A stretch of DNA of 33,701 nucleotides from Acidovorax sp. GW101-3H11 (GCF_001633105.1 NZ_LUKZ01000033.1:32148-65848), one strand, 5' to 3'. Shown: positions 1 to 8,563, numbered from the stretch's first letter. Numbers and translations are program-made. Notes: generated from the sequence alone by a model not told the origin.

Positions 1-158
1 GAAGACAGGCAAATGGCCGCGAAGGCGGCAAGAAGGGCCTCGGGGCAACCCAAAAGCAAGGCCCACCAGCAGGCAAAAAGGGCGGTCTCTGCGCGATCTG
101 AAAACTGCGGCCTTGTAGCACTCACGAATTCGAGTTGTTCAGGACATCCTTAACCAAG

Positions 159-1373
159 TCACTTTCTGCGATTTAGAAGTGACACCACGGTACCTAGCTG
201 CAGGTCATTGACCTGAGAGCTTTGCTGCATTGGCGCTCTCGCAGACCGAAGCGTTGCTAAATCAACAACACCCGACGGATTTGCGAAATAGTTCTCTCGC
301 AATCTGCACAAGTGCTCAATATCCCTGGCAGATAGACCTAGATAGCGCGGTATGGCCTCAGTAGAAAGGATGCCTGCACTGACGAGAAGCTCCAATGTTC
401 TACGCATTAGTCGCGGCTCTTCCGGTTTCCACTGGTCATCATCGGGCTCTGACTTGGCCCCCCAGCGAGCAGATCGGCGCTTGAAGAGGACTAGCTTTTC
501 CTCGTCGGTGAGCAGACCCAGCGCATGTAAGCGCATCATCATCGCCGCCACAGATGCCCCCCACCGTTTCTTCAGGGTGAGTAAGTTATCCAAGTTGGTC
601 GGAACACGTACTTCATTGGCGAAAGTTTCGGCAGGAAGTAACAACGCACCGGCAAACCGGTGCGCTTGTTTTTCCATTTGATTGTGCCGATCTCGGTCAT
701 CAGCCCTCGGTATGTACCGATGCAGTATGAGATGTCCGATTTCATGCGCCAGGTCAAATCGGCTACGAAACCCATTGGCCTTGTCAGCAGAGAGAAAAAT
801 GATTGGGCGTCCAAGTATTGCGCTCCAGCTAGACAGTCCTTCGATTGCTGATATCTCGGTTTCTTCACGCGCAATAATGATCCCAGCGCCCTCAGTTGCT
901 AGAGCTAAGTCCTGAATGGGGCCCGTCCCGAGTTGCCAAAGCGCGCGACATTCTTCGGCTGCTGCCTCAATGTCTGCATTGCTAATCTGCTCGGGCTCAC
1001 GGAAATCTCGCGCAGGCAAATTGACATCTGGGTAGTCCACATGGGCGCTAAGCAAGACTGCGATTTCTTGCACCCATTCCGTGCGTGCTTCTAGCTTTGC
1101 CCGGGCCGCCTTAAGAGCAGACGCGTTACTGCGAGCCAGCGGCGGGGATACCGGTTGAAGCATTGGGCGTGTCAGCCATTCAGCTTGCACATTGAGTACG
1201 GAGGCAAGACGCTCAAATGCACCTGCCTCAGGCGCCTGAGCGCCTTGGCACCATTTCGTAACAGTGGATGCAGCCACACCCACGAGACTCGCCAATTGCC
1301 CCTTTGTCAATTGGCGAGCTGCAAGGGCCTGCTCAAGACGAGCAGGCTGAAGATCACGGATTCCCTTGGTCAT
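159..1373 (-). CDS. XRE-family regulator with ImmA/IrrE metallopeptidase domain
   Basis: A 404-residue protein with an N-terminal XRE-type helix-turn-helix (about residues 10-70, containing LTKGQLASLVGVAASTVTKW) followed by an ImmA/IrrE-type zinc peptidase domain with the signature DLAHEIGHLILH (HExxH class). In known members such as ImmA of ICEBs1 and IrrE of Deinococcus, the peptidase cleaves a repressor. Fusions of both domains in one chain are common in mobile DNA and often act as stress-responsive regulators or antitoxin-like partners. The start ATG at 1373 overlaps the 3' end of the upstream gene by 20 bases, so the two form an operon and are probably co-translated. The C-terminal 110 residues look helical and I do not recognise them. 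Confidence 0.85.
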   Translation of the reverse strand: MTKGIRDLQPARLEQALAARQLTKGQLASLVGVAASTVTKWCQGAQAPEAGAFERLASVLNVQAEWLTRPMLQPVSPPLARSNASALKAARAKLEARTEWVQEIAVLLSAHVDYPDVNLPARDFREPEQISNADIEAAAEECRALWQLGTGPIQDLALATEGAGIIIAREETEISAIEGLSSWSAILGRPIIFLSADKANGFRSRFDLAHEIGHLILHRYIPRADDRDRHNQMEKQAHRFAGALLLPAETFANEVRVPTNLDNLLTLKKRWGASVAAMMMRLHALGLLTDEEKLVLFKRRSARWGAKSEPDDDQWKPEEPRLMRRTLELLVSAGILSTEAIPRYLGLSARDIEHLCRLRENYFANPSGVVDLATLRSARAPMQQSSQVNDLQLGTVVSLLNRRK

Positions 1374-2025
1374 TGTCGTTTTGCTTCTTGCGCTGCACTT
1401 TGAGTTTCGGCACAGCGTTGTCAGGTTGAACGTTGGCGCTAGTTTGATCGTAGAGTTTGAGGAAGTCAGCCATGGAACTGATATAGAGCCAAGACTTCAT
1501 GTCAGTAGCTGGCAATGCGACCATTACTTGAGTCAACTGAGCAAGGCCGTTGGTATCAACGCCATCCATCACACCAAGGATGAAAATTGTGCCTACAGCG
1601 ACTTCACGGGGCTGTTGGGCAAACATGTCACCCTGGACATACTTCCTCTCGATGGCGCTGTTGAGCTCGGCAAGGCGGCTCCGAGTAGCACTACGGCGCA
1701 GGTTGACCCATTTGTGCCCCGGCACATTTAGGCGGGCAATATTAAAAATCCCTACCCGACCAACTACAAGTCGCGTGCCACACAACGGGGAGGGAGTTGC
1801 TCCATGAGCCTGCAAAGCCTCATGGAACGTCTCGTTGATGAAGAAATGCTTGCTCTGCCCTGCTGCCGACGCCCTATGACCAGATTGGTACGCGGCGGAG
1901 TGCTGACGCCCTTGCTGGTCACCTGTTCGGTAGGCATCCTCGCATGCCATTAGCATGTCCTTGGGGACATTCTTCACGACAAGCTGTTCTAGCTCTTTCT
2001 TGCTTCCGGCAACAGGGGCGCTCAT
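1354..2025 (-). CDS. Hypothetical protein, operon partner of the XRE-ImmA gene
   Basis: A 223-residue soluble protein with no family I recognise. The start at 2025 (MSAPVAGSKK) is chosen because AAGGAG lies 7 bases upstream (2033-2038 on the complementary strand); the frame stays open a further 14 codons but without a better ribosome site. It has an acidic helical N-terminus, a central region that looks mixed alpha/beta, and a basic lysine-rich C-terminal tail. It precedes and overlaps the XRE-ImmA gene, the arrangement of a two-gene regulatory or toxin-antitoxin-like module, with this gene as the possible effector or substrate. That role is inference from position only. Confidence 0.7.
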   Translation of the reverse strand: MSAPVAGSKKELEQLVVKNVPKDMLMACEDAYRTGDQQGRQHSAAYQSGHRASAAGQSKHFFINETFHEALQAHGATPSPLCGTRLVVGRVGIFNIARLNVPGHKWVNLRRSATRSRLAELNSAIERKYVQGDMFAQQPREVAVGTIFILGVMDGVDTNGLAQLTQVMVALPATDMKSWLYISSMADFLKLYDQTSANVQPDNAVPKLKVQRKKQNDNDQGNP

Positions 2026-2399
2026 CGACGAACTCCTTGAGTGTTTCGTATGGGCGGAATTTACCATGAATAAGTTTCGTGTGGCCGGATTTTTTCATGG
2101 TTTCACTGAGGTCATCCCCACCTCTAAAGCCTCATCTCCCGCATCGCATAGCGGCCAGTCCCGCACCTCTCCCCCTCGCGCTACCCCTCGCCAGCCCGGC
2201 GGTCACCAGGGGTCATACGCCCCTGCTCACCCCCATCCTGTAGGCGGGTGAACCGCCTCTGTGCCTCTCACAGAGTAGACACATATAGATACAAATTCGG
2301 TTTTTCCGACGGCGTTGTCCGCGCCTGCTCGCCCGATTCCCTATGTGGCCTGCGCATTTCGCGCTCAAACGCACGCATCCATAGGAGTCATCTCACATC
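2026..2399. promoter_or_regulatory. Divergent intergenic region with paired 11-bp operator-like repeats
   Basis: 374 bases with no gene I can support, between the minus-strand XRE-ImmA operon and the plus-strand gene at 2400. It holds two direct repeats that differ at one base, GTTTCGTATGG at 2043-2053 and GTTTCGTGTGG at 2074-2084. They start 31 bp apart, about three helical turns, and sit immediately upstream of the ribosome site of the operon. AT-rich sequence between them is a plausible place for its -10 box. The XRE domain encoded in the operon is the obvious candidate binder, giving autoregulation. The rest, 2100-2399, shows nothing I can name. Confidence 0.4.
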
Positions 2400-2786
2400 A
2401 TGAAATATTCAATCTCAATCACTCAATCTCATCGCCCGGCGAATGGGGAAATTTGCAACAAATCGTATCTTGCGCATCGTCCCTGGTCGGCAGTGACAGA
2501 ACCGGCAGGCTGCGCATCGCCAAAGGAACAGACGATTAACCAAGACCAATTCACCCTCTCCCTGCAAACCGCCTGCCTCATCCAGCAGAACCAGCTGCTC
2601 AAACGGCAGAACGCCATGCTGCTCGAAATCCTTGATGGCATGGAGTCGGTAGGCGACCGGCTGTGGCGCGTGGAACGCCGTCTCGCTACCCAGTCGGTCG
2701 ATCTGGCCGGGACGCGCAAGCGGGCAGCCAAGAAACGCCGTCCGGCCCACGAGCAATCTGTAGCTCGCACGCGCTCAGATAAGTAG
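2400..2786 (+). CDS. Small hypothetical protein with coiled-coil segment
   Basis: A 128-residue reading frame starting at ATG 2400, with AGGAG 12 bases upstream (2383-2387). The N-terminal third has a mixed, low-information composition. The middle (about residues 50-95) has heptad-like spacing rich in Gln, Leu and Arg, including LIQQNQLLKRQNAMLLEIL and the motif DRLWRVERRL, which suggests a coiled coil. The tail is strongly basic. No family is recognised. It lies just upstream of the AAA ATPase gene and in the same direction, so it may be a small accessory protein of that module. Other frames here are also open, so the call is moderate. Confidence 0.5.
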   Translation: MKYSISITQSHRPANGEICNKSYLAHRPWSAVTEPAGCASPKEQTINQDQFTLSLQTACLIQQNQLLKRQNAMLLEILDGMESVGDRLWRVERRLATQSVDLAGTRKRAAKKRRPAHEQSVARTRSDK

Positions 2787-2942
2787 TCATGCCCGAAAGC
2801 GGTGGGGGCTCCGGTCCCCGTCTATCTGCATGTCGCAGGACGCTCACACGCCAATCTACTGATGGCCGGACGAGACAAGGCAACTACCTGCCCGTCTCAC
2901 CGCGTCCTGCGCATGCTCACCCAACATTCAATGAGAACGCAT

Positions 2943-4574
2943 ATGTCGAATCATCACATCGCCCCCTCTGACAACTCAGGGGCCACTCGCAACCTCAACA
3001 ACTACGTGGCGAAACAGGTCGTGGCCCAAGCGCTGGGGCTCAATACCAAGCCGAGCCCTATGGAAAACGCGCAGGCGGAAGCCGCTGGCACTCCACCCAG
3101 CCAGGAAGCTGAACCGGTGCTCGTGTCCTCGACGGTAGCTCCTGCACCCGAATCTGAAGAGGTGTCTCTGCCCCCGTGTCAATACTCCGGAGAAGCTCAA
3201 CTCATGGCTGCCATCCTCGATTGGCAGCGCAATCTGCGCAAGAAGCTGGATACCGACAATCAAGCAACCGAGCGCCCGCCTGCTAGCAGTGATGGCGACC
3301 ACATGGCGAAGCTGGTCGTCGCCCAAGCTGTGGGGCTCCACCCCGAGCCGAGCACGAAGGAAGACGAGCAGACGGAAACCGCTCCCAGCCTGGAAGCTGA
3401 ACCTCTGCTCACGTCCTCAATGGCGGCACCGGCGCCCGAACTGGAGGAAGCGGCTCTGCGCCATGCATCTACGCCTACGCTCCAATTGCCCGTACCCACG
3501 CTGCCGCTCCCGCCGGGGGTAACGCGCTGGTTGCCCACCCATACCTCGCAGGACTTCCGCCACCTGCCTCGGCATGTCTGGCTGGTGCGGGATGTGTTCC
3601 ATGGGGGCGAGATCATCATCCTGTGGGGCGAGTCCCAGGCGGGCAAGACGGCGCTGCTGCTCGATATGGTGGCAGCAATTGCGAGTGGATCTGACTGGGC
3701 AGGGCATCCCGTGACCCGCACGAATGTGATCTATGTAGCTCTGGAAGGGCAGATCGGGGTGCGTACCCGCGTGCAAGCACTGGAGCACGACCGGGGCGTC
3801 AGCCACCTGGAAGGCATCCACTATGTCTTCAATCCCTGCAACGTCGCCAGCGAGAATGACGTCAACGAATTGGCGCTAACGGCGCTAAAGCACAGTGCCA
3901 AGTTCATCGTGATCGATACGCTGTCGGCGTCCATCGCCGGGATGGCGGAAGAGAACAGCAACACCGCCATGGCCGGGGTAATCGCTAACGTGCAGCGCCT
4001 GACCCAGATGACCGGGGCGGCGGTGCTGCTCGTGCACCATTGCGGCAATGACCCTCGGCGGGGAGCGCGCGGCGCGTATGCGCTGCACGCGAATCCGGAC
4101 GTGTCCATCGAAGTGGGCCGCTCGGGCGAAGATCGCTACTGGCGCTTGGATAAGGGCCGTGATGGTGAACCGGCAGGCGGGCGGTTCAAGATCGAGGGGA
4201 TCAGTTTCCAGCCTGCGCATGAAGCGGAGCCCCTGAAATCCATCGTAGTGCGACATGTCGAGGATGCAGAGGCTCCGGCGGCCCTGCCATCCCCCAAGAC
4301 CAAGGCACAGGAGCGAGCCGATGAGGCACTGAAGGCAATCACCTTGCATCTGCGCGTGGCAGGCATCGGCGTCGATGGCGAACAGTCTCCCGGAGAGGCG
4401 ACCCATGAGGCCATCAGCAAGGTTGTAGCGCAAGCATTCAAGGACAAGTGCGACAGCGGGGAAGAAGGCTATGGCAGCAACCACCGCGCCAAGAATGTGC
4501 GCGAGGCGATCCAGTCCCTGATCGATGGCGGACTCCTGATCTTGCATGAGGGTAAGGTGCGTCTGCCACGCTGA
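2943..4574 (+). CDS. AAA family ATPase (RepA/AAA_25-like) with duplicated N-terminal segment
   Basis: A 543-residue protein if started at ATG 2943; ATG 2931 is an alternative and neither has a strong ribosome site. The C-terminal two thirds is a RecA-fold NTPase of the RepA/AAA_25 type: Walker A GESQAGKT at residues 229-236, a Walker B-like strand KFIVIDTLSA, and VLLVHHCG. Such proteins are hexameric helicases or primase-helicase components in plasmids, phages and integrative elements. The first 175 residues instead hold two related copies of a 50-55 residue segment beginning AKQVVAQALGL (about 22-76) and AKLVVAQAVGL (about 121-173), each with a Pro/Glu/Ala-rich linker. The most likely job is replication or maintenance of the mobile element; a direct role is not shown. 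Confidence 0.75.
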   Translation: MSNHHIAPSDNSGATRNLNNYVAKQVVAQALGLNTKPSPMENAQAEAAGTPPSQEAEPVLVSSTVAPAPESEEVSLPPCQYSGEAQLMAAILDWQRNLRKKLDTDNQATERPPASSDGDHMAKLVVAQAVGLHPEPSTKEDEQTETAPSLEAEPLLTSSMAAPAPELEEAALRHASTPTLQLPVPTLPLPPGVTRWLPTHTSQDFRHLPRHVWLVRDVFHGGEIIILWGESQAGKTALLLDMVAAIASGSDWAGHPVTRTNVIYVALEGQIGVRTRVQALEHDRGVSHLEGIHYVFNPCNVASENDVNELALTALKHSAKFIVIDTLSASIAGMAEENSNTAMAGVIANVQRLTQMTGAAVLLVHHCGNDPRRGARGAYALHANPDVSIEVGRSGEDRYWRLDKGRDGEPAGGRFKIEGISFQPAHEAEPLKSIVVRHVEDAEAPAALPSPKTKAQERADEALKAITLHLRVAGIGVDGEQSPGEATHEAISKVVAQAFKDKCDSGEEGYGSNHRAKNVREAIQSLIDGGLLILHEGKVRLPR

Positions 4575-4867
4575 CCCTAGCCTCCCACTCCCCACGCCCC
4601 CTCCCCTAAAGGGGGAGCGGGGGCGGGGGAGCGGGGGACTGGCTGGGAGGTCGAAGGTGGGAAGCCTAGAAGGTGGACCTGGCCCAAACCGGGAAAGCCA
4701 TCCAGTGCGAAGCTGGCGACTGCACCCTGACGATCAGCAATGGGCGATCCAGATATCTACTGGGCCCAGAAGGGTCCGCTGAGCGATACGCAAATACCTG
4801 GGCCAAGGTAAGTATCTCCAGCTGCGCTGTCAGCTTCCTAGCTAACTCCCCCGGAAATGCACTGCAA
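4575..4867. other. Intergenic region with G/C-run hairpin
   Basis: 293 bases between convergent genes. It starts with a run of C-rich then G-rich sequence; CTCCCC (4601-4606) can pair with GGGGAG (4612-4617) and the flanking C and G runs can extend this. There is no T-tract, so it is at best a weak or Rho-assisted terminator for the ATPase gene. The remainder (4640-4867) shows no gene or repeat I can support. Confidence 0.35.
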
Positions 4868-5101
4868 CTACCGCCGACCAAGAGCCCCAGCAATCAACTC
4901 CGGAAGCGGCACCTCCAGCGCCTCAGCCACGCGCAGCAACACAGTCAATGTAGGCTGGTTGCGTGCCAGCTCCAGCTTGGCGATGTAGGTCCTATTGATG
5001 CCTGCGCGATGGGCCAACTCCTCCTGGGACAAGCGCAGCGCAGCACGCCGGGAGCGAAGCTCGTCGGCGAACGCAGCGATCAATGCCTCGTCCCTGGTCA
5101 T
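4868..5101 (-). CDS. Small XRE-family transcriptional regulator
   Basis: A 77-residue protein that is almost entirely one helix-turn-helix domain of the XRE/Cro type: LRLSQEELAHRAGINRTYIA is the classic HTH, followed by the conserved leucine-rich fourth and fifth helices. The start ATG 5101 (MTRDEALIAAFADEL) was preferred. The frame extends upstream to a TTG at 5155, but that extension has two Cys and looks non-coding. The gene is divergent from the DUF1643 gene at 5221, with 119 bases between them, so it may control that gene and itself. Single-domain XRE proteins like this are common in islands and restriction-type modules; no methylase or nuclease partner is next to it. Confidence 0.85.
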   Translation of the reverse strand: MTRDEALIAAFADELRSRRAALRLSQEELAHRAGINRTYIAKLELARNQPTLTVLLRVAEALEVPLPELIAGALGRR

Positions 5102-5220
5102 GGGCAGGGACTGTCCGTTGCCTGACGACTCTATGCACCCGCATATGTGGTACAAAATAATCTGATGCCTGAGCCGGAGCGGACTGGGCAGACGCTACGA
5201 ATGCCCCTCTGAAAGCCCCC

Positions 5221-5718
5221 ATGTACGACATCTACCAATCCGACCAAAACGACCAATGGCGCTACACGCTGGGCCGCTCCGGAGCCCGTCCGCTGCTGGT
5301 CATCGGCCTCAATCCCAGCACTGCCACCCAAGAGAAACTCGACCCCACAGTGACCCGTGTGGAGAAGGTCGCGCAGCAATGCGGATTCGATGGATTTGTC
5401 ATGCTCAATCTCTACCCGGTGCGGGCCACCAAGCCCCAGGACCTGCCAACCAAGGCCGACCCTGTGGCCTACGAGCGCAATCTGGCGGCCATCGAGAAGG
5501 TCGTCGCTCAGTACGCCAATCCCACGCTCTGGGCTGCCTGGGGCGAAACGGTGGTGGATCGCCCCTATTTCCTCCGGGCCCGTGACACGCTGCATGAACG
5601 GCTGGCGCAGTACCAGCCCCAATGGCGCAGATTCGGTGAACTGACTGCCAGCGGCCACCCCCGCCACCCCAGCCGCCTCAACTACGCCTGGACGCTGGAA
5701 CCCTACGAATTGGCCTGA
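5221..5718 (+). CDS. DUF1643 domain-containing protein
   Basis: A 165-residue protein that matches the DUF1643 family pattern from memory: an N-terminal strand leading to LLVIGLNPSTAT, an acidic residue pair shortly after (EKLDPTVTR), a central GFDGFVMLNLYPVRAT segment, and a C-terminal HPRHPSRL motif. The family has a fold related to uracil-DNA-glycosylase-like proteins, and its members are frequent in phages and islands; the biochemical function is not established as far as I know. The length is normal for the family. The gene begins 119 bases from the divergent XRE gene and is followed by a perfect 8-bp hairpin. Confidence 0.85.
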   Translation: MYDIYQSDQNDQWRYTLGRSGARPLLVIGLNPSTATQEKLDPTVTRVEKVAQQCGFDGFVMLNLYPVRATKPQDLPTKADPVAYERNLAAIEKVVAQYANPTLWAAWGETVVDRPYFLRARDTLHERLAQYQPQWRRFGELTASGHPRHPSRLNYAWTLEPYELA

Positions 5719-6047
5719 ATAGATGGCGGGTAGCCCTACCCGCCGCCCTCCCCTCCATGCTCCCCATCACCGGGGAGTCTCCGTGTCTCGCGTCGCAAGA
5801 AAACTCGCTCCCTGTCTCGACCCTCAAGACAGCGCGCCCGCTCCGGATACCCCCTCTCCACATCCGAAAAAAGCTATTGAAAATCAATGACATAGGATTC
5901 ATTGATATGAAATTGATAGCAGCCAGACCAATAGAATTGGGGAGAGGAGAGCATCGCCTTGCCCCATGCGGGTTCCGGGACGATGACATCGAAATTTCCT
6001 GCAAGCCCTCCAAATTCTCCAGAGTGGCGGCCAAGGAGGAAACTCGA
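5719..6047. promoter_or_regulatory. Leader region of the integrase operon with inverted repeat
   Basis: 329 bases without a supported gene, although one plus frame stays open. Besides the hairpin at its start it contains a perfect inverted repeat, ATCAATGA (5883-5890) and TCATTGAT (5899-5906), separated by 8 bases, in a locally AT-rich stretch. A weak -35-like TTGAAA (5877-5882) overlaps its left arm. This is the shape of an operator over a promoter for the small gene at 6048 and the integrase. Its binder could be one of the island regulators. The promoter elements themselves are not convincing. Confidence 0.35.
5725..5744 (+). terminator. Hairpin after DUF1643 gene
   Basis: GGCGGGTA (5725-5732) and TACCCGCC (5737-5744) form a perfect 8-bp stem with a GCCC loop, seven bases after the stop codon. 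There is no T-run after it, so termination would be inefficient or factor-assisted; it may instead stabilise the transcript end. Confidence 0.5.
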
Positions 6048-6305
6048 TTGACTGCACCGAACCCGCCTGCGCCCCTGCAGGTCGTCTATCTCCATCAGCG
6101 CGACGCCGGGATGATGGCCCGCTACCGGGCCTGGGCCAACTGGCTCTCCGATGGCCGCACTCGCGCCGTCGAGAGTGAGCTGATCCCCATGGATGGGGGA
6201 GACCCTAATCAGGCCCTGGCTCGTGCATCGGTGTGCGAGTGGCAGGTACTGATCTATGAGCCCCCTGGCTATCCCTGTCCTGCATCAGCGGAGGTGCAGC
6301 CATGA
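6048..6305 (+). CDS. 85-residue hypothetical protein coupled to integrase
   Basis: The reading frame stays open from 5757, but the convincing start is TTG 6048, preceded at 7 bases by AAGGAGGA (6033-6040), a near-perfect ribosome site. This gives an 85-residue protein with an early VVYLHQRDAGMMARYRAW segment and a proline-rich end. No family is recognised. Its stop codon overlaps the integrase start (ATGA, 6302-6305), so the two are translationally coupled. By position it could be an excisionase-like or integrase accessory protein, but no DNA-binding motif is visible and that is speculative. Confidence 0.6.
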   Translation: MTAPNPPAPLQVVYLHQRDAGMMARYRAWANWLSDGRTRAVESELIPMDGGDPNQALARASVCEWQVLIYEPPGYPCPASAEVQP

Positions 6306-7636
6306 TGCCCCGCGAACCTCGCAAGGAACTGAGCGCAGCCCAGGTCGCCGCCCTCTGGCGCCGTGGCACCAACCATGTCGGCGGTGTGCGTGGCCTGATC
6401 CTCAACGTCACGATGTACGGCTCGCGCAGCTGGGTACTGCGCTATCAGGTGGCAGGCAAACGGCGGGACCTGGGCCTGGGCTCGTATCCGTCCGTCACGC
6501 TGGCAGATGCACGGGAGGCGGCTCGCGCTGCCCGTGCCAAATTGGCGCAGGGTATCGACCCCATCGAGGACGCACGCCGAGCGCGGGCCCGTCTGGTCGC
6601 GGAAATCCACACCAGCATGACATTCGGTGATGCGGCCAAGCGCTACATCGCCTCGCATGAGAAAGGCTGGAAGAACGCCAAGCATGCACAGCAGTGGCAA
6701 CGGTCGCTGGATATGTACGCCACCCCTGTGCTGGGCAAGATGCCTGTGCGGGACATATCGCTAGCGATGGTGCTCAAGGTGCTGGAGCCGATCTGGTTCA
6801 GCAAGACGGAGACCGCTACCCGCCTGCGCGGTCGCATCGAGTCCATCATCGACTGGGCCATCGCACGGGGCTACCGTACCGACTCCAATCCTGCGCGCTG
6901 GAAGGGGCTGCTGGACAAGCTGTTGCCTGCTCCGGGCAAGGTGACAAAGACGATGCATTTTCAGGCGCTGCCCTATGCGCAGTTGCCAGTATTCATGGAG
7001 CAGCTGGTGGGCCAGGAGGGGATGGGCGCCAAGGCCCTGCTATTCCTGATCTTGACGGCTGCCCGCTCCGGAGAAGTTCGCGGTGCCACCTGGGAGGAAA
7101 TCGACCTGGCTGCGCGGGTATGGACGATCCCCGCTGAACGCATGAAGGCCAGCAAGGCCCATCGGGTGCCGCTGTCGGATGCGGCCATTGCACTCCTGCA
7201 AAAAATGAAAGCGCTCGCTCTCGCAGTGGGACGCACCACGGGCAAGGCGTATGTATTCCCGAGCCCCAACAGCCGTGACCCTGAACTGGGTAGCCAGCTC
7301 TCCGACATGACACTCACGGCGGTACTCCGTCGCCTAAAGCTGGAAGCGGTGCCCCATGGGTTCCGCTCTACGTTCCGCGACTGGTGCGCAGAGCAAACCG
7401 ACTACCCGAACGAGGTCGCAGAAATGGCACTGGCCCACACCGTGGGCAACAAGGTGGAGGCAGCGTATCGGCGTGGGGACCTCCTCGCTAAACGGCAGCA
7501 GCTCATGCAGGACTGGGCGGACTACGCCCTCGGTCAGCGCACAGGAAATATGACCGTCGGTCATGGCTCTGACCCGATCGCGTCAACACGGGACAACACA
7601 CCCGATCAGCACAACAACACAGAGGGAGCAATGTAA
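6302..7636 (+). CDS. P4-type tyrosine integrase
   Basis: A 444-residue site-specific recombinase of the phage P4/CP4-57 class. The N-terminus is a DUF4102-type arm-binding domain (RSWVLRYQVAGKRRDLGLG, SVTLADAREAA), followed by a core-binding SAM-like domain (about 105-205) and a catalytic domain. The catalytic residues are visible: Arg255 in AARSGEVRG, His352 and Arg355 in HGFRSTFRDW, His379 in LAHTVGN, and nucleophile Tyr389 in VEAAYRRGD. It appears intact and full length. Such enzymes insert islands into tRNA 3' ends, and a tRNA-Ser 3' end lies 3.5 kb downstream. It overlaps the preceding small gene by 4 bases and the next gene by one base. Confidence 0.95.
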   Translation: MMPREPRKELSAAQVAALWRRGTNHVGGVRGLILNVTMYGSRSWVLRYQVAGKRRDLGLGSYPSVTLADAREAARAARAKLAQGIDPIEDARRARARLVAEIHTSMTFGDAAKRYIASHEKGWKNAKHAQQWQRSLDMYATPVLGKMPVRDISLAMVLKVLEPIWFSKTETATRLRGRIESIIDWAIARGYRTDSNPARWKGLLDKLLPAPGKVTKTMHFQALPYAQLPVFMEQLVGQEGMGAKALLFLILTAARSGEVRGATWEEIDLAARVWTIPAERMKASKAHRVPLSDAAIALLQKMKALALAVGRTTGKAYVFPSPNSRDPELGSQLSDMTLTAVLRRLKLEAVPHGFRSTFRDWCAEQTDYPNEVAEMALAHTVGNKVEAAYRRGDLLAKRQQLMQDWADYALGQRTGNMTVGHGSDPIASTRDNTPDQHNNTEGAM

Positions 7637-8556
7637 TGAAGAACTATCTCGCCACCAAATGGAAGTCTCTCACTGCGTGGTCATCGGGCAGATGGAGACA
7701 GGGCCGCATAGGCAAGGCCAAGGTGGTGCTGGCGTGGTACGGGCTGGCTGTCGTAGTCATGGCTCCTGTCGCACTGCTCATGCCGGACGCAGAACTGGAA
7801 CTGCGCCCCGCCATGACCGAGCCTGCCCTGCTGTGCCACCAGCAGCAATCATTCGATGAAATCATCGGAGCCAAGGATGTGACCAACCAAGCTCTGATGG
7901 AGAAATTCCGTCACCAACCGGACATGCAAAGACGCATCATCACCAGCGACACCTACATGCAGCGAGATGCAGCGGCATGGAGATTGGAGGCAATGCGCAA
8001 GATCGTACGCGGGCAATGTCGCGAGGTGACGCATGGTGACCCCGTGACAGCGGACTGGATCGAGTGGCAAGCATCGAAGGATGCCGCCCGCCTCAAACCC
8101 AAACGCATGCTAGTCACCTACCAAGGGAAGACATACTGGACATATTCCGGGCAATGGCAGAAGGCCACCGGCAAAACCGTGGCGGCAGAGAATCGCGCGC
8201 CATTCATGGTCTCTCGCAAGGCACCAGACGGGAATGATCGCTCTGCACCGCCTGTGGTGGATGAGTCTCAGGCCCAGGCCACACCCAATCGCCATCCCGT
8301 CCCACCATTCGCTCGCAACGAATCCTATGCACAGGTGCGGATCGTACTGATGCGTGATGGCTGGCAGCCTGTGGTCTCCAAAGAGGCAGATCAATGCATG
8401 GAGGGTGACAGCCGATGCGAGGGCCGTCCGGAAATGCAGACATGTAGCGGATCAGGGCTAGCTATGTGTAGATTCCGCTGGCAACGGGATGGGCAACAAC
8501 TGACCATATGCACCGCTGGCGAAGAGCAGGCCATGTTCCACAGCATCTGCGAATGA
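7636..8556 (+). CDS. Hypothetical membrane-anchored protein, Cys-rich C-terminus
   Basis: A 306-residue protein of unknown function that starts one base inside the integrase stop codon. After a basic N-terminus (about 35 residues) there is one hydrophobic segment, VVLAWYGLAVVVMAPVALLMP, and the rest is hydrophilic, so it is probably a type II anchored protein facing the periplasm. The last 55 residues contain six cysteines, a pattern fitting disulfide bonds outside the cytoplasm. The middle has WTYSGQWQKATG and a proline-rich stretch. It is followed after 7 bases by another exported Cys-rich protein, so the two probably work together in the envelope. No family is recognised. Confidence 0.7.
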   Translation: MKNYLATKWKSLTAWSSGRWRQGRIGKAKVVLAWYGLAVVVMAPVALLMPDAELELRPAMTEPALLCHQQQSFDEIIGAKDVTNQALMEKFRHQPDMQRRIITSDTYMQRDAAAWRLEAMRKIVRGQCREVTHGDPVTADWIEWQASKDAARLKPKRMLVTYQGKTYWTYSGQWQKATGKTVAAENRAPFMVSRKAPDGNDRSAPPVVDESQAQATPNRHPVPPFARNESYAQVRIVLMRDGWQPVVSKEADQCMEGDSRCEGRPEMQTCSGSGLAMCRFRWQRDGQQLTICTAGEEQAMFHSICE

Positions 8557-8563
8557 GGGCACC

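Noticed and set aside
1..153. Possible C-terminal end of a plus-strand gene ending at TAA 151-153
   Set aside because: Frame 1 is open from the edge, but it is short, basic and low in information, and another frame is also open for 100 bases. It cannot be supported without upstream sequence.
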